From a virus, in the IMG/VR virus record IMGVR_UViG_3300002835_000122, positions 1 to 64,000 of that record: 64,000 bases of DNA; one strand, written 5' to 3'. The translations under genes were made by a program, and so were the position numbers. Below are positions 31,401 through 40,100 of the stretch, in pieces. Position 1 is the first letter of the stretch. Each line of letters begins with the position of its first letter. Below the pieces are notes generated by a model, which ran no database searches, was not told where the DNA came from, and saw nothing but the letters and a program-made list of their open reading frames with translations.

Positions 31401-34400
31401 GTCTCCTCCTAGGAATTGTGCAAATCCCGTTCCATTTCCAGGATAAATATTTCTTTTATATAATTCAAGATCTACCTCTGCGCAAAAGTTGGACATTAGT
31501 TGTCCCATACTTGTCATTATGGTGCCGTCTCCAAAAAATGTACTAACGGGATTTCTTTGGAATATATTTGTTGATAATTTAAATGTTGCTGCATTAGCTG
31601 CTCCGCCCAAGTCACCCCGTCCCACATTGGAGTAGGCATTGGAAACAACATTTCTCAGTCCATCGGCTCTTTGTTTTTCAACTTCGTTAATTGGTTCATA
31701 TAGCATTGTGCCGAAGTGTCTAATTCCAAAACGATTCTCGGAAAATATAGTTCCATTTGTTGCTCTAGCTAAAGCCTCTCTTGTTCTGGATGCGCCCATG
31801 CTCAAAAGCCTAACCATTAAATCTCTTGGTTCAGAAAGATACATTCCAGTATCTACTCCACCATCAATTTTTCCAGAGTCACCCTTTTTATTTGTTGAGT
31901 TAACAATAGCGCCAAGTTCAATTGCGTCAGATTGGGCAGTGACAGTAACTATTTCGCCTTCTTCAACGTTGGTTATGACTCCGTTAAACAAAGTTTGCAA
32001 AGAATTTGGATTTGATCCATAGCCTCCTCTGAGGTGAACTCTAACTCCTGGCTTTAATCTTATATTATTAATATCAACTACGTAGTCATTTCTCATTCCT
32101 GAGACAATATTTTTAGCTACATTTAAAGTCCTGTCTAAGATAGCGCTAATTCCATCCGCATAGCTCAACGGATCGCTATTGAAGTCGTCATTTCGCGCAT
32201 TAAATATATCTGTAGATGGGCGTGTTGTTAATTTTGAGTACATATTTGAGACTCTTAATATTAAGGTATCTCCCAGTAAATCTTCAGATGATACAACTGA
32301 AAAATCTATAACAGATTGAAGACCATAGAAATTATCAAAAAGTTTGACTCCTGCAAACATTCCCCCTTCGTCTATCAGCCATAACATGTAGGTCGGAAAT
32401 GCTCTAAGCATTCGGCCAGATATGTCTCTGTACTGAACATCATTTAACATCTTTTCCATGTGATTATTAAATGAGCCGTCGTAAGCTTTTTGGTATTCAG
32501 ACAATGGCTGAGCTCCACTAATTCCAGTCAAAGATTTATCACAACCAACGTCTGGAGTTTGCATGTCTTTCGTGTAATTGCTTTCAATTTTTTTTGCGCC
32601 ATCAGATTCAATTTTAACATTAGTTCCATCTGCTGTCAGATAAAATCTTCCATTATCTTTATTTATATATCCGAAATGGGACCCCAAAACGGTATACATA
32701 ATTGCAGGTATCTCTTTAGGGTCATTTACTTCTGGATTAGCTAGTGGCATCAAATATATCATTTTATGAAATTCAACTTCGTCTGGATCAAAACTGACAG
32801 ATTCCTCTTCGGCCAGTTTGCTAGTCGCTAATATAGTTTTAATCATATTTTCTGTCGCTGCATTTGTCACCCCCACATTTCCTATGACAAATGGTGATCC
32901 ATTAATTTCTTCAAAAACTGGGTCCGCCTCAGAGGATTGCGAAGCTAGAAATAGGTAATCAGTTAACAGAGTACTTTTTGAAACGTCAGCGTTTGCTTCG
33001 TTAATTACTTGTTGAAAGATAGAAACAAAATTATGTGGACTAATTCCAGATTGATTTACGTAATCTATTATTTCGTTAATTAAATCTTCGTTAGTCTGTA
33101 CTCTTGCGTCTACTGCGGCTGCGTTAGTTGCGTTAGTTACTGAATATCTTCTAAGGAAATTCCTAACTGTATTTTTTACAGATTCAATTTTTTGTTCAAT
33201 TGCATCGGCTGATCCCTTAAAGAAGTCATCAGAGCTATCAAAAGTGAAATTTTTAGTTAAATCTATCTGGATAGTGGTATTATTTATGATATCGCGATCA
33301 AACATTTCAAAACTTCTAAAATAGAAATCTGGATCTAGATTGCCAACGATATCTCCTTCCGTATTTTTGACGCCCAATGGAAGGTCTGGATAGGCGTTAA
33401 ACGATCCCCATAGCTGCTTCATTCTCAGGAAAGGGTTTCTCTTTGTACCAAAATGCTCAATCAATTCCGTCTGTTGCTTTGAGGACATTTTTTCTCTTTG
33501 CTGTTGGAATATATCAAAGTCCACTAAGCTCAACTGTACTGCATAGACATGAGGAAAGTTGGGTATGGTGTCAACCTTATAGTTAAGGGGAAGAACATAT
33601 TTGATTCCGCATAAAGCTGTTATGATATTTTTTATTCCTAGAAATCCTATAACACCAGTAGAGTGCTCAAGTCTAGCTAACGCATTAGTATGATCAAATA
33701 CTGATCTAATTTTTAATAATTCTTTTTCGCCAAAAACAGTCATCGATATATTAATGTAACTGTCCTTGCCCCCAATGTACTGATAACTTGGTTCGTCTTG
33801 CATTTGGATCTGTAGCTTTGCTAGATTATTCCCCATTGATATACTAACGCCATTTACTATGGCGGTCTTTGGGTCAAGATCTACTCGATTCATTGGAACT
33901 TCCCACTCATTGAACTGGTAGTCTCCATCTTTTAATCTTGTTGCTTCCATCATATTTTTGATGAAGCCGTCAGTAAAAAATCTTTCATACAGATTGACCT
34001 GAAAGGCTTCAGTAACTTGCTGTGCAATTTTTTCTCTATCTGGTTCTACTCCAGCGCTTTGTGTCTGTCTGACAAATTCCTCATCAATAAGTTTTTCCAA
34101 AATAGTTCCAGACGAACTAGCTCTTTTGTGAAGTTCTTTTTTGATATTGTTTAAACTACCCTGAGCTAATATTCCATCAAAAAAGTATGACTCTGCCGTA
34201 CTAGGGTATTGTTCGAAGTAACCGTTTACTCCCCGAAGTTCTATCTTTTCTTGATAATCTAAGAACCATCTTTTTTCTTCATTATCTAATCTTGTATTGT
34301 TATTAGATATAAACGATTGCGCTAGGTAAAGGTAAACTTTTTTATATTGATCAGTAGTCGAGATGCCAGCTGTCAAAATATCAATTGCACCTTTAGCCAT

Positions 34401-36650
34401 ATTATTGATAGATTTCGGAAAGTTTGATTCGGTAGCCATTGAAGCAATATCTTTAATATCTTTTATTAAAGGAGTCTCCAAAGTTCTTTCTATTCCAAAT
34501 GAATTAAGAAGTTTATCCCATAGGCCGGAAGCTGTATCGTTTAATATTTTTTCTTGTTCACTTCTAAAGGAAGTGTTGTCTGGTAAGAATATTTTTGTCT
34601 GTGTCTCAGCCGGAGTAAATAAAGTTATATTACTTCCGTCTCTCCATTGTGAGATAATATTAGTTGATAACACATCATTTTCAAAAGAATTTTTTCTTTC
34701 GAATTCAAAATCTTCCTGCTGTTCCATTAAACCAGATACGTCTACACCTATATGTGTTCCATAGTCAATCACATCCACGTTAGCTGTGTCCGAAGGCTTA
34801 TTGTCAGACGTCTTTAATAGGAAGCTTTCATTGACATATTTGTGCATTTCTCCAGCGGCTTTGCCCATATACTGACGATATTTACCCCAGTGTATCGCCT
34901 GATTAAAATCTTTTAACATCGGCAGGAATGGCTTGTGATTAAAGTGGACCATTTCCAAATCAATGACTAAAGCAAATGGATAATTTGGAACTGTTGATAC
35001 TGACATATTGGAAAGTCCAACAGCAGTAATTCCATGTATTGAGTTAAGGTATTGGTTTTTTATTGGTAATATTGGCGAGTACTTAAAGGCTGCAACCAAA
35101 CCCCTGAGAGAAGAAAGAAATTTATCTATTTTTGCTTCATCATCTCCACCATTTTTGAAGTTAATTGTAAAGCTTTCGTCTAGACTTATTGTTGCCGCGT
35201 TGTCTATTGACAAGCCCCATATCTCTTCATAGTTAGGAAAGAAGAGCCGCATAGAAATAATAGTTTCCTTATAACCTGCGTTAAACTTAGGAGTATTTTT
35301 TTGTCTAATAGCTCCACCAGTTAATGATCCTGTTTTGTAATTAGAATTAACACTAATTGAAATCGGAGGAACGTAGAAATTTGCCGCGCCTAATCGAAGA
35401 TGAAACATATCTGGTTTTCTAGGTGGAATGTTTTCCCTAAAAGGAAAATCTTCAATTGCTTTTTTAATTTGTTGTGCGGTATTTTTTATCTGAAAAGCCA
35501 AGGTAAATATTGGCCTATTATCTTTGGTGACTCCAAAAGCTCTTTCTAAAGATATAATTGCATCGGCTTCATTATTCAGTGTGTCTTCTGATCCACCACC
35601 TTGACCGTTATTGGAGTAGTCTCCGACTGCTGCTAGAGCATCAAAGACAAAGGTAACTAGGCCTGGAAAATAAAAATTAATTATTGAAAATGATATTGGA
35701 TCTTTTTGAAGATTATAAACTACTTCACTTAATAATGTTAACCACGGCGTATCTATTGCCGGATCAATATATTCATCTATTGATCTTTTAACTGTTGCAA
35801 CACTCTGCAGTCTTTTTTTTGCAAAATTGCTCATTTCATACGCAAATGATGCTAGATAAAGTAGTCCTGTAGACTCCAACTTTGAGTAAACGCTTTTTGT
35901 TGCATCTTCGTTTAAAGTTGCAACATCGTTGTTGCTATTAGTTGAAAGAACCCTTAGCGCCTTAATTCTAACTTCTTGACTTGCACTACCCCCTCTTGTG
36001 TATTCGAAGAATCCGTCTACTGCAGATTCTACATCCATACTGCTACTAGCTCTGAATATAAAATTACGAATATTTGCATAAGCTTGATCTTCACTGTAAT
36101 TATCTTCTAATTCTTTTTCATCTTCAGAAGATCTAGATTGCTCAGCGTTAGATATTTCAATTAGAACTGTGTCATCAATATCTCTTCCATTTGCAGTGGT
36201 ATTCCATAGTTGCAATCTGGATAATACTTTACCTGCTAAAAGCTTTGTGGTATTGGGATAATAGCCAGAGTATGCATAATTTGCAATGAAATGATAGATT
36301 ACGGCATCTTCGCTGCCTAGATTCGGATTAGGAATGTTGATTGAATTTTCGACATAAGTATTGTATTCCGGTACGACGATTGATGTCTCCGTAGGTATTC
36401 CAAATATAAAAGTAGAAACGGCTATTCTATAGGCAACTAATGAATAGTTATCGTTTTCACCATACTCAAGAAGGTTTTTACCCTTATATTCATGTACAGC
36501 TAAACCACCTGGCGAACCATCATTAAAAAATCGAGATAATTTATCAGCACTGGTGCTTGGATCCGATAGTAATTGTGTTACCTCTTCATATAAGCTAGGA
36601 TGCTCAACAATGTATTTTAGTACATTTTTAGATATTGTATTAATTGCCAT
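25452..36650 (-). CDS. Giant multidomain baseplate hub protein, 3732 aa
   Basis: An 11.2-kb uninterrupted frame. Visible segments: residues 410-595 and 923-1054 are two diverged copies of a hub-type domain (STVPNYPFALVIDLEM versus DTIPNFPHVYAVQLSL). Around 1534-1580 is a gp27/gpD-like beta segment (LKPGVRVHLRGGYG, then LFNGVITNVEEGEIVTVTAQ). A Gly/Ala hydrophobic stretch lies at 1823-1857, and a second hub-like beta domain at about 3127-3180 (DIRPHDLVYLSDVYNRMYG). A staphylococcal-nuclease-like domain spans about 3425-3580. The ATG at 36650 has AGGAAAG upstream. Its place between the tape measure and the lysin/spike genes, and the hub-like domains, make a central hub and injection-tip role likely. 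Most of the chain is unassigned. Confidence 0.85.
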   Translation of the reverse strand: MAINTISKNVLKYIVEHPSLYEEVTQLLSDPSTSADKLSRFFNDGSPGGLAVHEYKGKNLLEYGENDNYSLVAYRIAVSTFIFGIPTETSIVVPEYNTYVENSINIPNPNLGSEDAVIYHFIANYAYSGYYPNTTKLLAGKVLSRLQLWNTTANGRDIDDTVLIEISNAEQSRSSEDEKELEDNYSEDQAYANIRNFIFRASSSMDVESAVDGFFEYTRGGSASQEVRIKALRVLSTNSNNDVATLNEDATKSVYSKLESTGLLYLASFAYEMSNFAKKRLQSVATVKRSIDEYIDPAIDTPWLTLLSEVVYNLQKDPISFSIINFYFPGLVTFVFDALAAVGDYSNNGQGGGSEDTLNNEADAIISLERAFGVTKDNRPIFTLAFQIKNTAQQIKKAIEDFPFRENIPPRKPDMFHLRLGAANFYVPPISISVNSNYKTGSLTGGAIRQKNTPKFNAGYKETIISMRLFFPNYEEIWGLSIDNAATISLDESFTINFKNGGDDEAKIDKFLSSLRGLVAAFKYSPILPIKNQYLNSIHGITAVGLSNMSVSTVPNYPFALVIDLEMVHFNHKPFLPMLKDFNQAIHWGKYRQYMGKAAGEMHKYVNESFLLKTSDNKPSDTANVDVIDYGTHIGVDVSGLMEQQEDFEFERKNSFENDVLSTNIISQWRDGSNITLFTPAETQTKIFLPDNTSFRSEQEKILNDTASGLWDKLLNSFGIERTLETPLIKDIKDIASMATESNFPKSINNMAKGAIDILTAGISTTDQYKKVYLYLAQSFISNNNTRLDNEEKRWFLDYQEKIELRGVNGYFEQYPSTAESYFFDGILAQGSLNNIKKELHKRASSSGTILEKLIDEEFVRQTQSAGVEPDREKIAQQVTEAFQVNLYERFFTDGFIKNMMEATRLKDGDYQFNEWEVPMNRVDLDPKTAIVNGVSISMGNNLAKLQIQMQDEPSYQYIGGKDSYINISMTVFGEKELLKIRSVFDHTNALARLEHSTGVIGFLGIKNIITALCGIKYVLPLNYKVDTIPNFPHVYAVQLSLVDFDIFQQQREKMSSKQQTELIEHFGTKRNPFLRMKQLWGSFNAYPDLPLGVKNTEGDIVGNLDPDFYFRSFEMFDRDIINNTTIQIDLTKNFTFDSSDDFFKGSADAIEQKIESVKNTVRNFLRRYSVTNATNAAAVDARVQTNEDLINEIIDYVNQSGISPHNFVSIFQQVINEANADVSKSTLLTDYLFLASQSSEADPVFEEINGSPFVIGNVGVTNAATENMIKTILATSKLAEEESVSFDPDEVEFHKMIYLMPLANPEVNDPKEIPAIMYTVLGSHFGYINKDNGRFYLTADGTNVKIESDGAKKIESNYTKDMQTPDVGCDKSLTGISGAQPLSEYQKAYDGSFNNHMEKMLNDVQYRDISGRMLRAFPTYMLWLIDEGGMFAGVKLFDNFYGLQSVIDFSVVSSEDLLGDTLILRVSNMYSKLTTRPSTDIFNARNDDFNSDPLSYADGISAILDRTLNVAKNIVSGMRNDYVVDINNIRLKPGVRVHLRGGYGSNPNSLQTLFNGVITNVEEGEIVTVTAQSDAIELGAIVNSTNKKGDSGKIDGGVDTGMYLSEPRDLMVRLLSMGASRTREALARATNGTIFSENRFGIRHFGTMLYEPINEVEKQRADGLRNVVSNAYSNVGRGDLGGAANAATFKLSTNIFQRNPVSTFFGDGTIMTSMGQLMSNFCAEVDLELYKRNIYPGNGTGFAQFLGGDLDDGWSTASSLVEDDGKTLAGQRYLEAGTDRSWNRLITEAQNGSVSSSNTIDSIVEDNKLVSAEGRAGAVKNVLLGGLTAGIAAIPGVNAVAGLAGGGALMGLLRGRGGTNVFRTMGIISPNADDDLSGFDEVSFRAQTYMRTVWDLFQICARLLPNYIVAVRPFEDRSTIFYGKPHWLYTSGVVPVTTGFPSVKKANELDLPGYPKHRSADEDIQMVMDNVNRQANSLADYEAFKRSSELSDFMATLAKDQASSTGIYAPTKRLTGKLLNFNSQLATKRVSKDADGNNIILSQLPVSAGTVKMGFHLPIGGEKTYASITQEHKQIENIPPRFQYPYYTISEDTILDKKSYEVRDGGLFGEYLSDIGGNQASGTSNVVDLLGFGGWLSPLTPIAKIIDSAEDGDSNEARLSNMSKRQNLQERFSEAALKSFSTGGAALSANLIYFLQLEAEFLNEAKITIKPSSGNLELDRPLGFSSLLVTIDSGVSDLISLNKTVYSKMPLPSVYSQNIPTDFQTVNSVVASSGDNKDDFSFEYELSQPISYEEWGSPATKEEEMFYIAMRWPYKPDTVDASLEKFKQVYKFEDLYGSAADYKKRRVLVFSPLTGRAVVCAPAYFLWGEGDDDVDAVVSPDAAWYLGTFVSTIDDKIAADGSQLAESLPAWANILLHDRADTGNSLLEKIEAETGLSTFPRDVDCFFGFVPDDTPLGVVSSAAAPVKRFFNDADKNSYIIGFGNFAIDDNGDANKFTASKTSLDIGNMSQYPADAAERYLKNSDSSLEEYSATNSEVTSYSYEYGGNILASGDNPSYFQAIVDLNYDALDKGELYKRLDAELLTTGNEETGSGRVGFAPVYSAMDGISVEARSFYDENYDPNVSVIAGNGRTLSQAADIWDQFRFGYHTYDSVKAIFTRHYGLDADSTDPFPKEFKRILGASSNTPFQNFSQSTVSIPGLSATDGTGVDELAILLGSDFFNEPDTTTDLGSGVGFSGASSRIEAVEFIRKNYIDYESKGIRGDAGIIQYFNSVISRSLDGIRLNFFESKVINNALSISIENKEDPAAAIKLAEVINTPKQLFLLMVGLFRQKLWSTGYGRAWLVLKPDRKRGIITAGGGGEDGQWSFKPVDKVFEAFISPYSQYSKDESKFLKLLVSTKGEGSNSSTFIGGIDEDIGDFYSANIGPILGAIGDGLSSLLGMFKLSMMQMGYALSEVGNFSKQAHILNKVLNDSIYYSLGRPGSLLRAVDNPFTREYGEPVIEIRQPFQRIHYLSSFSHIISNQIQENLNNVSTVITAVSDGKNPVTVALDKGAPSERQTETTVETGLYYDNMIGSGFLGVLHPFMHPLETFRGYAKTLQGTPDELSARRIALSHLKESIKDIYGGELTLIGNPDIRPHDLVYLSDVYNRMYGIFEVEQVVHHFTSEMGYITTVTPNALVTVNDPSRWFMSSWLHSWLSMQNMRNDTRFYMDNIMASNTGINMGGNISVDALADSLSTQMIGGIQYTHGSSALMKDIMANQTALSLPDKARQEIESKGQGKASGTDTVMQVVGVSVARAVPIVGQLAWKGWTWLRDNVLDQHGCYVQYLNKNGQPMDAGLSYNQGMVVGRYHTKALLPGILGTRTKVKTADGNTFIRSDDLLKSLGWQETEIKDLVRYTDYENALTHARVLSLTGLGPEKANLQTSLFKVIVTVTTFKDGDTFDVEDVISGARFTVRFDGINTGETSLTKVGSIPNEPGADGTTISPISTPGGRAMLYTEAKIKNRVFVLRIKVTNRADTNVIFEAQFEPGATENRLQNYTKDVFDRVLGTVWYYQPESMINQIKDFVNQCFMLNRGKTIVTTDMDNPVTKEFFGKDFPGLGSLYKESPIFIKRSNIFDKIKSLDIQYAPPLSLSISALDDYGIPEQEFNRFYNDLVCFKVLEATYNKVDEWPTIFWDEYYEDGHPVSLNWELVANNLATVYTKQLLIESQSVISAEESALIPKQVTLNPGT
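25911..26378 (-). other. Staphylococcal-nuclease-like (SNase/TNase) domain in the hub protein
   Basis: Residues of about 3425-3580 of the 3732-aa protein follow the SNase pattern. The DGDT motif is at 3439-3442. RFDGINTGE places R3457 and E3465 in the exact R-x7-E spacing of catalytic R35 and E43 of staphylococcal nuclease. DVFDRVLG puts R3547 where R87 lies (D-x3-R). The calcium ligand corresponding to D21 is present (D3441), but the D40 position is Asn (N3462) and P42 is Gly. The fold call is well supported; activity is uncertain because of the Asp-to-Asn change. Confidence 0.8.
33489..35423 (-). repeat. Diverged internal duplication of hub domains A and B
   Basis: Domain A (about 34866-35423) and domain B (about 33489-33884) of the hub gene share the order K-(E/D)-(T/S)-x-I-(S/N)-(M/I)-S/R, a helix, then G-I-x6-8-V-x-T-(V/I)-P-N-(Y/F)-P and a final strand ending V-x-F-(N/D). 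Identity is low, so this is an old protein-level duplication, not a DNA repeat. Confidence 0.65.
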
Positions 36651-36659
36651 TGTACTTTC

Positions 36660-37109
36660 CTATTTAAACATCATATTGTTACGAATAATAGTTCTAAGTC
36701 TATCACTTGAAGAGTCTTTCATTGTAACAGAAGTATAGTTATCTATTATACTAGACTTTGTTTCTGTTTTGAATGAATCTAGAGTAAAATTTTGTTTTTT
36801 TGTTTGCAGGTCCTTATTGTACCTAGCTTGCTGATGTCTTTTTCCGCTATATCCACTACCATTCATCTGGATATGCGCACTTGGGGCATTGTCTAGTCCC
36901 TCTTTGGAATATTTGATTTTGTCAGATTTCCCTGATGCCTGCATTTTTTGACGCGATTCACCAATCACATTTTGCGATGGGGTTTTGCTTGAGACTATCT
37001 TTGCTGCGTATTTGCTTGCCGTTAAGGATCTATGGGACGTATCTTTAGGCTGTTTGGCAGCAGCGCTTAGGGCTTTATTTTGGTCCTTGACATTTAAAAT
37101 CATATACAT
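36660..37109 (-). CDS. Small basic protein between tail protein and hub, 149 aa, unknown
   Basis: The product is rich in Lys, Ser, Gln and Asn, basic, without clear hydrophobic core segments, and probably partly disordered (QPKDTSHRSLTASKYAAKI, RHQQARYNKDLQTKKQN). No family is recognised. The start ATG at 37109 has TAAGG six bases upstream that overlaps the stop region of the 1593-aa gene, which suggests translational coupling. It ends nine bases before the hub gene. It could be a tape-measure or hub assembly factor, or a DNA-contacting tail plug; neither is shown by the sequence. Confidence 0.7.
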   Translation of the reverse strand: MYMILNVKDQNKALSAAAKQPKDTSHRSLTASKYAAKIVSSKTPSQNVIGESRQKMQASGKSDKIKYSKEGLDNAPSAHIQMNGSGYSGKRHQQARYNKDLQTKKQNFTLDSFKTETKSSIIDNYTSVTMKDSSSDRLRTIIRNNMMFK

Positions 37110-37115
37110 TCAACC

Positions 37116-40100
37116 TTAATAAGATCGGGCCATCGATTGATATGGGTCTCTTGCCACATCCGGGATTCTATTATACATAGTACTGTTAATGTTCCCATTA
37201 GTGAGTCCTGATGCTGCTGCACTAAATTTTTGTATTTGATCTCTATCGCCAAATAAGGAAACCTTATAATTCATGCCCGCAGTAAAACCTTGACCTCTTG
37301 CCTGCGGAATTTCTGACAATCTTTTTGGATAGTCAGACTCATAGGCTGATCCTCCTGGCAAAAGCGGTGGACCGGACATGGCTTCCTGCGTATGATCTTT
37401 TTTGTTTTGATATAAAAAGCTAGCTGCTACAGCTATTCCAGTAGCTATCGCTGCATTGCGAACTCCGGGTTTAGCAAACTGCTCTGCTAGATATTGTTTG
37501 TTCATTCTTTTGTACATTGATTCCGAGGCAGTTGATTTCTTTACTTTTGACAGATCTCTGAGAGTATCTGCAACAACTCCAGGAGTTGTTTCTGTTATAT
37601 CATCTGCGGATTTAAGAATATTACTTGAAGCTAAATCTCCGTTTAAAAAGGCTGCAGCTTCCTTATCCAGCTGTGCATTTACTTCAAATATAGTTTTATT
37701 TTTTAACGCTCTAGCTATTTGCTGCTCGTCCATAGAGCCTGGTCCTTGATCAACTTTACCTTTTATAAGTGATGAAATAACGGAAGAATTATTGTCTGTT
37801 CCAAAAAAGCCATCTGCAAAATCTAGGTCCAATACATCTTCCATAATACCTGCTTTTTGGGCGTTGGACAATCGATTTTGAGTAAAAATATCATCAATAT
37901 ATTGTCTTAGTTGAAGGTTCTTAGTTGACTTTTCGTATGTAGCCTTTTGTTCTGACATTTTCATATATCTACTAAGGAGATTAAGGCTTTCATTGTCTAT
38001 ATTTGTTGATGCGTCTGGAAGTTTTGTAAAAAACTCTGGAGCTATTTTTCTTTTTAATCCGCCATATTGAAGGGCGCTAGTCATTTCGTACCCAGATATG
38101 CCCATTGATTTTTGAACTTGTTGAAGATTCTCTAGTAAATTAGTTCCCAATTCTACTTTTCTTATTTCTAATGCTACTCTCGATGCCTCTGGAGCGAAGC
38201 CACTTTCTATCTCGTCAGCTAAACTTTGCACTGCTTTTATTCCTGCTTGATTTTCGTCTAATATTTTTTCTGCTGCAATTCGTGATCTTTCACTTGTTCT
38301 AGATATCAGTTCTTGTTCTTGGGTGATCTGGGCATTTCGCCCTAGTCTCGCCATTGCTTCTAAATAATAGTTTGAAGTATTAGCTACATCTATTATTTTA
38401 GAAAGAGAACCTTTGGCTATAATTCCTCTAGCTCTTAGGACTTCTTCTATCTTCTCATATTGCTTAGATGTTACGGCTTCATTAATATCGGTCAAGTCTG
38501 CAGTGTTATCTGCTTCAAACATTCCTGCTGATAGCTCTTCTGCGAAATTTATAAGATCATTTTGATTCATTTTTCCACTAACTAAGAGGGCTTCATCTAG
38601 TATGAGTTCAGCGCCGTGTTTTTGTTTTAAATAGCCAAACATTTTTCCATACTGTTTTATTGTTTTGTCGCCAAAATCATTTAGGTTAGTTTCTTTTCCA
38701 TACAATTCTTCTAGTACTTTTGCCCCTAAGTTTGGATCCATGTTCGCAAGCTTGGTAGTTTCTTGCAGTAGCATTCGTCCAGATGTAAAAGTTTGTGTCA
38801 TGTCAATGACGGTTTCAGCTGGAGTAAAAGCTAACATTAGCTTCTTACTTATTAGGTCTTGTTGTATGCCAGGAATTGTCCCTAGTATATCTTCCATCTG
38901 CCTAAGGCCATGTCCGACCACAGTAGCTCTATTAATGTACTGTCCAAGGATATTTGTATTTTCTATTGCTGAGTCAATGCTTTTACTTATGAAGGTCTTT
39001 CCTAGTGCAGATTGCAGTTGCTCCGGGCTAATCTTTAATGCATTGACTGTATCGTAAAACTTTTTTGATAGGTCTTTTATCTGATCTTGAGATATAGAGC
39101 TTCCGCTTCTTAATCTGTTTAATTCTTTTGTCATTTGTTGAAGTTGACTTTTTTGCGATCCACTTATTATGCCCTCTAGGCCTGATAAGACTTCTTCTTC
39201 GAGTGGCATTTCTGCCACTTTTGCCACTAGCCTCTGGAACCCAAGTGACATTAGTCCTGGATCTTGGTCACCTAAAGCGATTAATTTTGTTGCAGAAAGA
39301 TTCTCTATTCTATTTTCGCCTGATTTTAATACTCCCAGTTTTTGAAAAAAGTTTCTATTGAAATCTCGCATGATTCCGCCGCTTAATCGATCATTAACAT
39401 CAATGGTCAGTTGTTCTAGTCTATCCATCATCTTTTCATTAAAGAAATCGTCTGACATGCCCATCTTATGAGTTAATGGGTTGATTCCTTGAAGCGAAGT
39501 GGATAACAGTTTGTATTTCTCATCTTCTTTAGCCATCTCATTTAAAGTCTTCATAAAGAATCTATTGCCACCAAATATTTCACGATAGCTTTCTATATCT
39601 TCAAATCTAGTAAGGCCGATAACTTCACCCATTGAAGTAGGTTGACGTACCATAGCGGCACCTAGTCTGCGCTTACCTTCGGACATATATGTACCCAATA
39701 TGGGCAATCCCTTATCGTCTAAGTCGAAACCACCAAGTGCGTGATAGAACTTTCTAATATCATTTTCGTGGAATAAAATATTGTGATTAGAAACTCTAAA
39801 CTTTACGATATCGGCAGAGATTTCATCACCAGCTTCACCTATTTTTACACCCATCATTGGCTTTCCTGACAATATCCTTGTTCTGTCGATATCAATTGAC
39901 TTTCCTGATAGCGTCTTTCTTCCGGTGGTTCCAGTCATTGCATTTGCTTCCGAGTTAAGAGCAAATCTGTACACATCACCAACCACTGGAAGTCTTTGTC
40001 CATTTTTTGTCTTATACAACTCAGCTTCATAGTATTTTTTTAATAGGTTTAAATATTCTGGAGAATCATTAATGCTTATGCCACTTCTATGTAGATCTAA

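Noticed and set aside
25452-36650. Intein or fused separate genes as explanation for the giant hub gene
   Set aside because: No intein splice motifs (N-terminal Cys block with terminal His-Asn plus Cys/Ser/Thr) were noticed, and the frame is continuous without internal start sites having strong ribosome binding sites that I could identify.
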